NCBI GenBank assembly: GCA_009746045.1
Contig: RPFO01000038.1
Coordinates: 62,001-126,000 of the forward strand
Length of the DNA: 64,000 nt
Direction of reading: 5' to 3'
Source: Mesostigma viride
Lineage: Eukaryota; Streptophyta; Mesostigmatophyceae; Mesostigmatales; Mesostigmataceae
In this document: positions 8,799 to 22,200 of the stretch, one piece after another
Position numbering within the stretch: the first letter of the stretch is position 1
How the letters are laid out: every line of letters starts with the position of its first letter
Notes under the pieces: model-generated
What the model was told of the DNA's origin: nothing
The model's database searches: none
The model's input: the letters and a program-made list of their open reading frames with translations, nothing else
Translations under genes and position numbers: made by a program

Positions 8799-11700
8799 CT
8801 AGTCCGCCTCAGAGATGCCCAGCTCTGCTTTGGCCAGCTGTCTCCTGACAAGTCGCGCGTACACTCCGTCCGCTGTACATGATTCACCCATGCATGGAAA
8901 GCAAAGAAAACATTGTCATGAAAGCAAGGGTACGCGGCGTAAAGGTTGCATAAAGTCATCTGCACAACCTAGGTAAGATTGAGCAGTCCTGTTAGGTTAG
9001 GAACGGACAGTAAGCTTGAAAGTGAGCATGCACGGGGTGCCGCAAGCCCCAGGACTGCACGTTGGAAACAGTCGTGCTATCTTCTCTGTTGAAGGCCCTA
9101 GACTCCCACATGTTTTCAACTCCTTTCCCCTGCATATGCTCCCAGGTGTGATGCCCCGTACAGGTGTACGTGAAGGTGCCTAGGCCCTGATGACCCAGGT
9201 AGCTGTTTGGAAACCTAACACAAGAGCCTCTGCATGCACCATAAACATAGTGGTGCTCGTGAAGCGCGCCTGTAGATGCCCGGTATTTGGTGAGCCACCG
9301 TCCCAGCGTTCATGCCTTTGGGAGTCAACGAACTTGTGTTATCAATGCTGGCAGTTGCACTCCCGTGCCACTGTCCCCATGCAACCGGCGCTTGTTGCAG
9401 ATGCCATGCCGCCACGATGTGCTGGTGCCAAATGCTATAGATGGGGATGTTGCTCAAACGTTCTAAAGAGCTGCACATGTGTGACTGCGACAGCATAACC
9501 ACAGCGGTTGGGGCGGCGCATGGGGTTGGGCATAGCACCAGGGAAGTCAACCTACCGGCCATGTGCAAGCTCCTCGTCACACAGCATAACGTACCGGCCA
9601 CAAGATCCTGGTGCTTCCCCTTCTCGACCAGCTGCCCCTGTTCCACCACAGCGATGACGTCCGCGTTTTGCACCTGCGCACGTAAATGGCACACATGATC
9701 GCACACATTGTGGAAAGGCGCAGCAGGCTGGAGCTACCAGTGCTGATTGTCTCTTTGATATACAGTCATTACCGCGTTAAGTTGCGATCGCCGCCTAAAA
9801 TTTGGAGTCGCAACTTAACGCGGTAACGCAACTTAACGCGGGTACGTCACCTTAACGGTAGAATTAGGCTAGCAGCCCCCCCCCCCCCTCTGACGGACTT
9901 CTATACGGCGATCGACAGCTCTCGTCAAGCCCGATCCAGCTGCAGCATCAAGTCGCCCGAAGTCCATTTTTCCGGCCAGATATTTACCGAGAGGTGGGCG
10001 GTGAGGTATACGCCGCAACTTACCGGCGTCGCAACTTAACGCGGTAACGCAACCTTAAGAAACGCAACTTAACGCGGTAATGACTGTAATAGAAAGGTGC
10101 ATCCACAGGCATGCATATCAAAGTACACCAAATCCATCGACCTGCGCAGGCAGTTTGGGGCAGACAGGATGAGGGTGCGGCCATAGTGCAAGGGGGTCTC
10201 GATGAACGTTAGACAGCCATAACTTCTCATGTCCAGGGCTACACATATCCGCCTCACTTCATTTCCATCATCCTGAACGACTCGGCACACACGGATAAGA
10301 TAACGGCAGGCTCAAGCTACCATGGTCCGGATTCTCCCGATTTCTGGCCTGCGCTGTTTGTCTCGTTGATAGTGCATGGGAGGGCAGGACTCCAGCAAAC
10401 AGCCGATGCGAGACAGGGGGAGGTGGTGTAATGCCGATCAGAACAGAATAATTACACTTTTTTTTTCACGAAAGCAGCAAGGGGCAGGTTGATTACACAA
10501 ACCGGCGGGGAGCAAGGGGCGGGGGGGGGGGTGTTAATTAGAGCAGAGCAAGCACACGTCGCTTGCTTTGGCTATTTGCTAATCTCTGGCACACAAGACA
10601 GGCATGCGCCGTGCTCCCCCGTCCTTCACCCATATGCCCAAACAGAATATAGCCATACCTTGACACGTTCTAGTTCTCACTCTTAACCATGGCTGCATCA
10701 TAATAGCTACACAACAAGAGCAGCAGCTTCACACAGGCATTCCGTGACATTTAAGAAAACGCAGTAAACATGGTCAACTTGCTCCCATGAGTACGTACGG
10801 TGGATAGCCGGTGTGCCACCAGCAGGACCGTGCGCCCCCCCTCCTTAATCAGCGTGTCGATCGCTCCTTGTACCTGTGGGCCAGAGGCGTGCCATTATAC
10901 CTTCCCAACTTGCCATCAGAAGGTGTCACATGAGAGAAAACACAGCCACGAGCTACGCATTCCTGCGACCGCTCGGGGACAATCCATATCAACAAGAGGC
11001 GACCAGGGATCTGGCTGTACGCGTCGATCATCTTCAGGACAGCTGAATGCTGGTATGGCTTAAAATCCAAGTCAAAAGAACGAAAGAAACAAGCCCGCAT
11101 GTCAGCTATCCAGAAAACTGTAACTAAGCACACCGATAACTCTACCGACATACACAGCACAACACCGACATAATCCTGGCACATAACCCGCAACCGACAG
11201 CGGCTGACAGCCCCCCATCCGCTTGTGCATCCGCCCAAACCGACCCCGAATGGCTAAGGATAGCAGTGGAGGATTGCGCAGCTAGCCACACACAGGCACA
11301 CATCCACGTGGGGCCCACCCAAACCGTACCATTTCCACCCTTGCTAGACATCGCATCGATTAGGTAATCGAACACGCGTCTGAAGTAAGGTGCCATGAGC
11401 CCAGAAGCCTCACAAAAGACTGATACGAGAGCGAGGCCATTCTACGACTGCTATGACAGCAAAGCTTGCTACTCTTAGTTAGCGAGGCTATTCTACGACT
11501 GCTATGACAGCAAAGCTTGCTACTCTTAGTTAGCGAGGCTATTCTACGACTGCTATGACAGCAAAGCTTGCTACTCTTAGTTAGCGAGGCTATTCTACGA
11601 CTGCTATGACAGCAAAGCTGGCTACTCTTAGTTAGCGAGGCTATTCTACGACTGCTATGACAGCAAAGCTTGCTACTCTTAGTTAGCGAGGCTATTCTAC

Positions 11701-14700
11701 GACTGCTATGACAGCAAAGCTTGCTACTCTTAGTTAGCGAGGCTATTCTACGACTGCTATGACAGCAAAGCTTGCTACTCTTAGTTAGCGAGGCTATTCT
11801 ACGACTGCTATGACAGCAAAGCTTGCTACTCTTAGTTAGCGAGGCTATTCTACGCAAAGGGGTCTCGAGGGAGAGCTTAGCTGATGCATGTGACGGCTTC
11901 GCCGTTGCATGCACATGCTAAACCGATGAGGTGTCCCGGTAATTCCAAACACCCAGCGGATGCCACTGCACGCATCATGAACCATAGTGAACCACAGCGA
12001 ACCATAGCGAACCAAACCATAGAGAACCATAGTGAACCATAGTGAACCATAGTGAACCACAGTGAACCATAGTGAACCATAGTGAACCACAGTGAACCAT
12101 AGTGAACCATAGTGAACCATAGTGAACCATAGTGAACCATAGTGGACCACAGTGAACCATAGTGAACCATAGTGAACCACAGTGAACCACAGTGAACCAC
12201 AGTGAACCATAGTGAACCATAGTGAACCACATTGAACCACAGCGAACCATAGCGAACCCACCAGATGCTCACTCTCGGTGTCGAGTGCACTTGTTGCCTC
12301 GTCTAGTAGCAACACCTGCCGGGCGTCACACATATAGCGGGGCAAGCAAGACCACCACGTACAGGGTGCGGATACTTGTGCCATGAGGACATGCCTTGAC
12401 GCATGGCATCTCCAGGTCAAAGCCGGAATTTCTTTATGTCAAAAAAAAAAATCTTTTTCTACCAACAACAACAAAAAGTGGGCAAAATGACCCGGCAGCC
12501 GTATTCCTGAACACCACCTCAACATGAAGACACAAAATCCAAGGAAAGCCAAGCCATCTCCGCAGAATGACTTATGATAGTAAAGGTCTGGCCAATCAGG
12601 CACTGACTTATAGTATCACTTATAATATCGTTGTCTTGCCGTACACTGCACAGTGGTCTTTCCCTTGTGGTGCGGATAAAAGAGAGGCAGGAGCACAAGG
12701 CATACTTGCTGGTGTTTATGCTCGCCCGCAAGATGGGAAACAGGGAACTCCCATCATGAAGGAAGAGGTGGCAAGGCAACCCGAGGGAATGCTGCCAGCT
12801 GCACAGAGAGCGGGACGCTCTAAGCCAGTCACTACATTAGCGGTGCCCGCCAAGGACGCATGGTATCGGGGTGCCAAAACAACGCTTCAACTAGAGATCC
12901 ATGAGCAACCGCCACCAGCACAGCAGAGACGAGAGAAGACTATTCGGTTTCTCATGAGAGGCCTCCCGCGGCCCATCAGGGGTGGCCCACATACCTTGGG
13001 CTTGCGTAGGAGCATGCGGGCGATGGCGATGCGTTGCCGCTGGCCACCGGAGATGCGCACGCCACGCTCACCCACCTGGTGGGGGGGGGGGAAGGCAGAA
13101 ATGGGGGCAAAATTGGGATACAATGGGGCGGAAATGGGGCAAGGGGGGTAGAAGGAATCCGGAATTGAGTTGTGGAAAGAAGGCATGAGTGTTCAATAGC
13201 AGTGGCTTGCGACCAGTGCATCATCCTTTCCCAGAAAAAGAAGGGCGCTGCAGACCTGCATCCAATAATAGTCACAGGCCTGAAGCCAATATTTGCAAGG
13301 CTGAATCCATCAATATACACAGGTTACAAGGCTGGAAAAGACAGGCCGGAAAAAATGAATCAAGGGGGGGAAAACAAGGGGTAAAAAGAGAAATTGAAAA
13401 ATATTTTTTTGGTAGTCCCGGAACTCATGAACCGAAAGAATAATGGAAGTAGTAATGAAGACCATACGTAGTGAGGATCCGCTGTATCGTCAACGCGCAT
13501 CAAGGTCATGAAGGCGAGAGGAGATACTGCAACAAGCAGCAATTACCACTCAAACTCCCATGTGAAGCAGTCCAAGCCTCCCACGCAAGGCAAGGCTGAA
13601 CCCACCCTTGTTTTGTAGCCATCGGGGAACGCCAGGATAAAGTCGTGTGCGTTTGCTTTCTTGGCGGCTTCCACCACCTCCTCTGAGGTGACCTCCTTCT
13701 CAATCCCATACGATATGTTTCCCTGCTTGGTGTGCGACCCACCCACAGAGGAAACGAGGATGAATGCACTTGGGCGTGGTGAGAAGGCCCGCTCTATCCC
13801 AAGAATCACAAGCTTGTGGTTGGCAATAATATCCCGTCCTTTCTGCCCACCGGGACGCCTAGACAGGCCATAAAAGTCCCTGTTAGAAAAAGATTGTGGT
13901 AAAATAGAAGACCATGATAATGAAAGTCGCAATCCTCAGGATTTTACCAACGCATGGCCATTCGCCTGGCAGAATTCAGCAACAATCATGCGCCATCACC
14001 CTCTTGTCAATCTCTCTTGCTACTTCGTGCCAGCAGCCACCAGTGCTTGCTGGCCAGGTGCACGAAAGGGCAGCGCTTGTCGCTGGCACGTGATATTGCC
14101 GCTACTGGGAGTTGGGACAACCGCCCACACTGGTGCCCACCAAACCATGATCCGCAGCCACGTACTTGGGGATAGATGCCGAGCAATGTGTTAAAGTGCA
14201 ACCCAGTGACTGCTACAGACCTAATCCCAAATCAACCCCGCTGGCCGGGGCATCTCCTGCACAGGGACAATCTTCTAGCGGGAGTGCCTTCACACACACA
14301 ACAGCGTGCCCTACAGAACAGTCTGCTTGTGCTGAAGGGAACCAATGAGAAGACGACCCGCAGCTGAGAAATGCACATGCCGGTGCCAGCAGAGATGCGC
14401 CCCAACGTGCCTGCTGCCTTCACAAGAGGGGCATCCTTTTCTAGACAAAGAGGAGTAATCCATCTTTACTTTCAAGGCATGCCTCATTCCGTTTCTTTTC
14501 GAAAGAAGCATGCCTCGTTCCTTATGCCGGCGCAACTCAGGGCAAAGCTTCACGAAGGCCACCTTTTGTCTGAACGGGGTGGGGAGATGGATTCCACAGC
14601 TTTCCAAGGGGCGTGATGACACCCTCCGACAACGCTGCACACAAGCGAGAGATGTAAGCAGTAAGCAACAAATCGATTTCCCGCTCACCTCGATGGTAGT

Positions 14701-16260
14701 GGCGAACATTTGCGTGTCTTGGGCCTGGGAGCGTGCGGGCAGGCAGAGGGCAAAGGGGGGCATAGGGGTAGTCACAAGAGCGCCGCAAAAAGATGCGCGA
14801 CGCGAGCATGAGTCGTCACATGGCCAACCTCATGGTAGTGCATGGCAAAACAATTATCGTATACCAATTATCGCTAGCGTTTTCACGTTTGTTGCTTTCT
14901 GACCACAATCGTAGTATCGATCTATGACGCCCCCAGCCAGCCCACAACCTACTCCCCGGAGTCTGAACACGAACCATCAATGCCACCATCCATCCACGGC
15001 ATCGCCACATCATCCCCCATACCCGACCAACTTACCACCAGCCTGGTAAACATCCCAGCCCTTGTGAACCGCATCATCTATGAAAGTAGCCGTAGAATGG
15101 CCCCCAGTCCGCCCAACCTACCACCAGCCCGGTGAACTTGTGCAGGGAGCGCAGGTTGATGCGCCGCAGGTCCAGCCCGTCCAGCTCGATGCAGCCCCCG
15201 GTCGGGTCGTAGTAGCGCATGACCAGGTGGACCAGGGTCGACTTGCCGTTGCCGCTGCGACCCACAAACGCGCACACCTGGCCCGCGTTGATCTGGCGGG
15301 CGAAGGGGGGGACGTTGCGAACAACAGAATCATGAAACGAACACTCGCATGAGAAATCAAGCCTGGGACGGGCGAGGGGACACAGCCCATCTTGTATCAC
15401 CAAGGGGTGCCTAAAACAGCTAGCCTTAAACCTACCAACAGCTATTGGTTGGCAGGCCAGCCCCCAGCCCCCCTTCAACTTTTCTGCTTTACTTCCCTGG
15501 TCCTGCCTTCAAACAATGTCTTCAAGAGAGGCACCCAAAGCAAGCTGATTGTAAGTGGGGAAGGAAGAACAAAAGCGGCCGAGGTTTTACTACGCTACAG
15601 GCAGAGACGAGGGACACGAGGCAGCACAAGGTGAGGTGCACAATTGACGAGGGTGGTACGCCCAGGAGACAAGCGTTGGAGTCAAGCCAGCCTGCCACGG
15701 CACACATTGGTTAGCGCGCATACAGGTTAGCGAGCACATTTGTTAGCGAGGTGTTTGCATTAGGAGAACGTTACAAGAGAGCAGTGAGAGGGGTCCCACA
15801 ATGCCATTGAGTTCTGGCAAGTTGATCACGACGGCAAGTAAGCAGGAATCCAGGTTGTACTTGTGGCGGCAGCCGAGAGCAATCAAGCTGTGCACCAACT
15901 CTCCACCAGAATAGTCCAAGACAAAATCCAAGTTCTGAGAGGACAGGGGTGGGAAAAGAAGGGGAAAAGATCCTAATGTGAAGTTGCCCTGTTCCCTCCC
16001 CCCATCCCACCCCTCAACACACAAAGGCTACCCTAAACATACACCTTGGCACAAAGAAACAAAGGGCTGCAAAGGCTGAAGGACCCACATGCAGGTTGAC
16101 ACCGCGCAGCACTGGCTGGTCAGGTCTCATCTGGTACACAAAGTGCACGTCCCGGAACTGCAGCTCTCCGTTCACGTTGGCCAGCTTGGTGCCTGCGAAA
16201 GGGTCGATATCTGGCAGGGCGTCGATGAGGGTCAGCACGCGCTGAGCCGCACCCGATGCC
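8799..16260 (-). CDS. ABC transporter exons 18-26: nucleotide-binding domain and stop
   Basis: Exons: 16089-16260, 15122-15292, 14689-14724, 13606-13722, 12995-13075, 12262-12315, 10799-10873, 9595-9673, 8799-8872. Each ATPase motif has almost its own exon. Exon 18 has the A-loop region ([12 protein letters not shown], Tyr stacking). Exon 19 has Walker A. The 36-nt exon 20 has the Q-loop ([12 protein letters not shown]). Exon 22 has [17 protein letters not shown]. Exon 23 has Walker B and the D-loop ([11 protein letters not shown]). Exon 24 has [10 protein letters not shown] with the switch His. Exon 25 has [17 protein letters not shown]. The short last exon ends [12 protein letters not shown] and then stops at 8799-8801. 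No motif residue is degenerate, so the ATPase should be active. Confidence 0.93.
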
Positions 16261-19200
16261 CTGCACGGGAAAACGGGGGAGGGAGGCGTGCGAGAGGAGA
16301 GCAATCGGCATAAGGGAGGCTCTAATAACGAATGGACCGTTTAGGCAAGCGATCAGTCAACAGGTGGAGAAGGCTAACAATAGAAACGTAAAACACAAAG
16401 GTATCTATTAGCATGAGGGCAGATACAAAGTTGAAACAGAAACTCAACATGGGGCCATGAGTTGATGGCTGGAACAAAAGTAGTAGGTAAACAAAAGACT
16501 GCTGAGGATTACATGGGCAAAAGCATTAAAACATTTCGGACGCATAGTAGCATACTCGTGCCCTCGTGTACTCGTGCGGGTGATCCGATCTCGTGTCATC
16601 ATACTCGTGCGCGCGTGCACTCGTGTTGGTAATGCAAGCTTTAAAGCCAAACTTAAGCGTGGTGATTGGCTCCTGTTGGTCACGATGCATGCGCTTGCTT
16701 ACAGCTGTTGGCCATGACCCATGCCACTCGCTTACCGAGTGAGCGACATGAGCACGCCCATGAAGCTCTGGTAGCCGTCCTGGATCATGGCTGATGGAGC
16801 AGGGGGCGATGGACAAACAGAATAAACACAGCACGAAGCAACCGTGTAACGTGCGTGAGATGATGATCATGGCTGCAAACACCAGGCCGCACAGAGACAG
16901 GTGGCGCAATCATAGCACCAGCTTGGAACGATACGTTTGTGAGATGATGACGGCGGGGTGAGTAGCCGCCACTGCGGGCTGTAGCCAGTTCATGAGAACT
17001 TTCCTCGAAAAGAATTCAAACTCTTGGCGCTCCCTTGCTTCAATAGAAACAGCGAATGACACTCTTCTTCAAACTGGTGAAACAACGCAAGTAAAAACTA
17101 CCCGCAGGCGGTCCCTGGCTGACGCCCTCGACCCACACATGCATGTCCTGGAAAAGAAGCGCAACACTTGGGAGCATCGCACCGCTCCGCTCACGAGCCA
17201 CTACTGATTGTAACAGGTAAATTACAAATACGACCATTTGTTGTACCCGAGACTGTTCCACCATGCCATCATATCTCCCTATTATTCGGCCACCCTGTCC
17301 CTGGAAGGGAGGGAGGGAGGGAGGGAGGGAGGGAGGGAGGGAGGGAGGGAGGGAGGGAGGGAGGGAGGGAGGGAGGGAGGGAGGGAGGGAGGGAGGGAGG
17401 GAGGGAGGGAGGGAGGGAGGGAGGGAGGGAGGGAGGGAGGGAGGGAGGGAGGGAGGGAGGGAGGGAGGGAGGGAGGGAGGGAGGGAGGGAGGGAGGGAGG
17501 GAGGGAGGGAGGGAGGGAGGGAGGGAGGGAGGGAGGGAGGGGGGAGGGAGGGAGGGAGGGAGGGAGGGAGGGAGGGAGGGAGGGAGGGGGAGGGAGGGAG
17601 GGAGGGAGGGAGGGAGGGAGGGAGGGAGGGAGGGAGGGAGACGTACACCAGTAGAGCTGGAAGGTGATGAGTCGCCCGATGGACAGGTGGTGGTCCATCA
17701 CCAGCATGCCACCGTACCACAGGATCACGACACCCGCACCCAGGTCCAGCCTGCAGGTGTGTGGTAAGTGGGTGCGGAGTTAGATAAATAACTGGGTGAG
17801 CAGATGTAAGGTGCCTGTTTTTGAGTTGTTTGTGTGACTGCCTGCACACAAAGCATGTGGTGGTGGTGGTGGTGGTGGTGGTGGTGGTGGTGGTGGTGGT
17901 GGTGGTGGTGGTGGTGGTGGTGGTGGTGGTGGTGGTGGTGGTGGTGGTGGTGGTGGTGGTGGTGGTGGTGGTGGTGGTGGTGGTGGTGGTGGTGGTGGTG
18001 GTGGTGGTGGTGGTGGTGGTGGTGGTGGTGGTGGTGGTGGGAGGTGGCTAAAAGCACAAGTGATGAGTGTCCCCAGCCCATGACAAGAAGATCTGCTTGC
18101 TTGTGCGTAATGCGAACTGCTTGCTGCAGCCACAACGCCGACATGCCTCGCATGATTTCCATGGCCCGCTGCACTAATATTCCAAAAGGCAAATACTACT
18201 TTCCTTTATCAGTAGCAGCCCCCAGGAGCATTAGCACATGCAAAGGGGCTGTGCACTGGACTGTGGACATCTGAGCTTTGTCACCCATCCGATGAAGATG
18301 TGTTGCGAGACAATAAAACAATGTGCCGCCCAGCGTGCTTGAACAAATGATCCAAAAGGTACCACCGGAGATATGGGCAGTTGATCAGTGTGGTAACCAA
18401 ACAAAAGGCATTGCTAAATGACGATGGTCTTGAATGCCACACAGATTGGAAGCAGCATCACACGAGCTGGGTCTTGCAGGAACTGCTCACCAGTTGTTAA
18501 TGGCAAGGGCGCCCGAATAGGCCACGGCGTCGATGATTCCCTTCTTCAGCGCCTGCGGGTCGTGTCGTGATCGTAGCACATGTTGTGATTGTAGAATGTG
18601 TCGTGATCGTAGAATGTGTTGTGATTGTAGAATGTGTCGTGATCATGGCAAGTGCGGTCCCATGGCAGAAGGGCTATAAGTGTCAAGTGGCAAACCGTAT
18701 GTAAACGCAAGACGTCGAGTACCCCTTCTGGAGCGTCTGCGCAACCATCACACTTAACAGAGGCACTGAACGGCAGATAGTGTCAGCAGATGTCACACCA
18801 TGCGTGTTTGCTTGCCCAAATAAAGCTACAACATAAAACTATCACAGTGAACAGCGAATCGTTGCACGATGACCCTCACGGCGCCATGGGGTACATGAGA
18901 ATCAAAAGACTGCAACATGGCTTTGCATGCGGGTGCCCACACCAAGGGAAGTGAATAATGAATTACACGCCATCCCGACTGCGCTCACGTGCCACTTGGG
19001 GCAGAACACTGCAGAAGACGCAACAATCGAGCCTGCAAAGGAGCAAATGATGGGTAAAAGCCGTCAGCGCTCGTCTCGTCTTAATGGCTTTAGAGTACTT
19101 GACTGTGTTTCAGGCCTTCAAGCAGACGCACATGGCAGAGCGACTAACAATACTAGTAAGCAGCCATGGGATGACATCAATACTGTATGACTTAGGGCAA

Positions 19201-22200
19201 ACCTTGACAGTTCGGGCAAACGGGATCAGCCAGCCAAGCAGTGCGTACTGCTGGCACGCCCCACTGCCCGGTTCCATGGCCGTGATGACCCTCACCTTGT
19301 CCGTCTTCTCATCGAACTTTGCGATCTCAGTGTCTTCGGTGGAGAACGCTCGCACCTGAAAATAGAAACAGGGTTATGTTCCATATTCAAATATGCGCAC
19401 GCTCGATGCAGTAAGCACCCAAGTGGTGAGATCGGCCTTGGTTTCAACCTAAGGGTACAAGGCATTCCTGAGTTACTGTTGGGGCAGGAAAGAGGGGGGA
19501 CGGCCTGGAGTGGAACTACAGAATTGAGAATCGGAAATCCCCAACATGGCAAAGTGTGCTAAGGGAAGAGGTAGTGAAAGCTGCATCGTGCAGCAGCATA
19601 GAAACCAACGAGTAAAACCTATCACACGTCCATCGTTACCCCATACCAACCAACGCCAGTCAGGACCATCTGCAGACAGTGTGCCGGACACCCATGCCGA
19701 GGAGGATACATGCCAGAGGCATCCGTGAGCCTACGGGGCACGGTTGGACGCCACCTGCGATAACTCGAATGCAAGCATAACGCATAGTTCCAATCAAAGC
19801 CCTCCTGGTAGCTGCCGAAAAGGCATGTTTGACATCCCATGCAGACTGCAGCTCTAGAGTTGTCTACAGAAGACTTTGAAACTTATCCAGCTTGCAGAGC
19901 TGAGCCATGACAATCTGTCAAGAAACGTGCTCCTTGAACTGGAGTACACCCCCAGATAACTAACCGTCTCATTATCTAGTAGGGACATGCTTGCAGCTTG
20001 TGATACAAAGCTGGATACAAAGCTGGATAGAAGCTGTGATACAAAGCTGTGATACGAAGCTGGATACAAAGCTGGATACAAAGCTGGATACAAGCAACGA
20101 CGGCGACGTCAGGTAAGTGCATCACACGCGCACAGGCTATGCTTGCAAACGCACCGTGCGGATGTTGCCCAGCGCCTCAGATGCCACCGAGTTGGCTTCC
20201 GCGAGAATGGCCTGCCGCTCACTGCCAAGGACAACACGGCAAGATGATGACAGGGCAAGCATGACAAGACATATCAAGCAGGCGCGCAACGCAGGTATAT
20301 GAGTCCAACCATGCAAACTCCATTAGTGCATGAGTTACGTGTGCCCAAAGCGAGGGTTTATCTGGGGACTGTCTAAGGAGACCCTTCGCCCACACCAGGT
20401 CATGCTAAGGAAGTTTAAGATAAAAGTAAGGAGATAAACTAGTGCCACGCCAGTAGCCGCAGACCAGCAGCAAGGGCGCGCATCGGTTGCAGCGTGGAGG
20501 AAGCGCGTTCACGCCAAGGCCATGAGGCCACACTATTTAAGATAAAATTAAGGAGATAAACTAGTGCCACGCCAGTAGCCGCAGACCAGCAGCAAGGGCG
20601 CGCATCGGTTGCAGCGTGGAGGAAGCGCGTTCACGCCAAGGCCATGAGGCCACACTATGGCAAGGAGCGATCCAATGAGTGCGCTTCTGCTCCAGAGGAG
20701 CCGAAACTTGATGGCGTTGAACGTCGGGAAAATCGTAAGAGGCCATGAGCGTAAGCGCCATTGAACGTTAGAGGCCATTCTCCTGACTGAACACAAAACC
20801 CGTCCCACGCTGATACGATACTGGGGGGAAAAGGGGGGCTAAGCTGAGTGTGGACCGGACTAACTTCATGTAGACCTCATGAAGACTTCAGGTGTCTGAT
20901 GGCATGGGTACTTGAAAGTAGGCCCATGCCGCGATGATAGGAGAACAGAGAAATAGAGAGATAGAGAGACAGAGAGATAGAGAGATAGAGAGACCCAGAT
21001 TGATAGAGCTTGATAGACATTGATAGAGATAGAGTAATAGAGAGAAAGCTTGGCAATTCTATTGCCCGTACTCTATGGTTTGTTATCAGCAGCCGACATA
21101 ACATCACGTTATTAGCATTGCCCTTATGTAGTTGGTTATCAGCAGTCCGCACCGGTTTATGCCTCGGCTCCACCTCGAGTACACGCTGGTGATGTGCATG
21201 ACGGGCGCCATCGTGGTGAATGCCAGCATCGACAGCTTCCAGCTGCCGGGGTGGGGAAGGACGCAGGGATGGACAAGATGGCCGGCGACAAAATAAATTC
21301 AAACAGTGGCGACAATGATTCTCAACGTCAAAACATAAAGTATAAACTCATGAGCATTTGGGTGGCTGCCTCGACCAGACATCCGTTTGACATGAGCTAA
21401 AATAGTTTCCTAACGACTATGCGACAGTATGAACTTTCATTAACGCATACAGAGCAAAGCAACAGATTGGAAGATTTTTCTATGGGCGACTGTGATGCAG
21501 TTGTTAGCAGTGACTACCCAACATTTGCCGGAGTGAGCCAGACCTAACCACGGGAACAGCGAGTCATCAATCGACGTCATGTCGCAGATGCCAGCACCAC
21601 ACAGCAACCAGGAGGTCAGCGTGACTAGCATTTTGGAAGTGCCCAGAGCTGCTGTTGTAAACATGCGCAGGCTTGCTCTTCCATATTGGAAAAGTTGAAA
21701 GGAAACAAATATCATGATCGATGACGCACCTCGTGTGGAAGCAGAGCAGGAGGCCGCCCACCATCGACAGCAGGTTTCGCATCATAAAGCTGAGCATCCA
21801 GCTGCAGGGCTCCGCCATGGCCGACACCTGGGTGGGTAGCAGCAGCATGGTGAGCACAGTGCAGAGGTAGGCACAAGTTACCACCACTATAGTGCGCAGC
21901 ATGATTGCCACTATTGCGTGCAGCATGATTGCCACTATAGGGTGCAGCATGATTGCCACCATAGGGTGCAGCATGATTGCCACTATAGGGTGCAGCATGA
22001 TTGCCACTATAGGGTGCAGCACGATTGCCACTATAGGGTGCAGCATGATTGCCACTATAGTGCGCAGCATGATCGCCACTACAGGGTGCAAAGCATGATT
22101 GCCACTATAGCGTGCAGCATGATACTTGCGCACGCATGCCTTGTTGAGGAGATACGCACAAGTTAAGTCATGTGTGTGTGTGTGGCAAGGGCAGGCCAAG

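Noticed and set aside
11360..12420. Repetitive protein ([17 protein letters not shown])n and a (Tyr/Trp-Phe-Gly-Ser) protein on the minus strand
   Set aside because: Translations of the 51-bp and 10-bp intronic minisatellites; they also run across ABC splice sites.
17040..18274. Gly-Arg-Glu, Pro-Ser-Leu, poly-His, poly-Trp and poly-Val proteins
   Set aside because: Pure translations of (GGGA)n and (GGT)n microsatellites flanking an ABC exon.
19205..19295. Read-through of ABC exon 14 into [21 protein letters not shown] as coding
   Set aside because: Splicing at K|GTGAGG joins directly to the exon at 18552 and restores the family pattern ([17 protein letters not shown]); the extra segment has no family counterpart.
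21890..22125. CRISPR-like array
   Set aside because: The 24-bp repeats are contiguous with no unique spacers, and the genome is eukaryotic.
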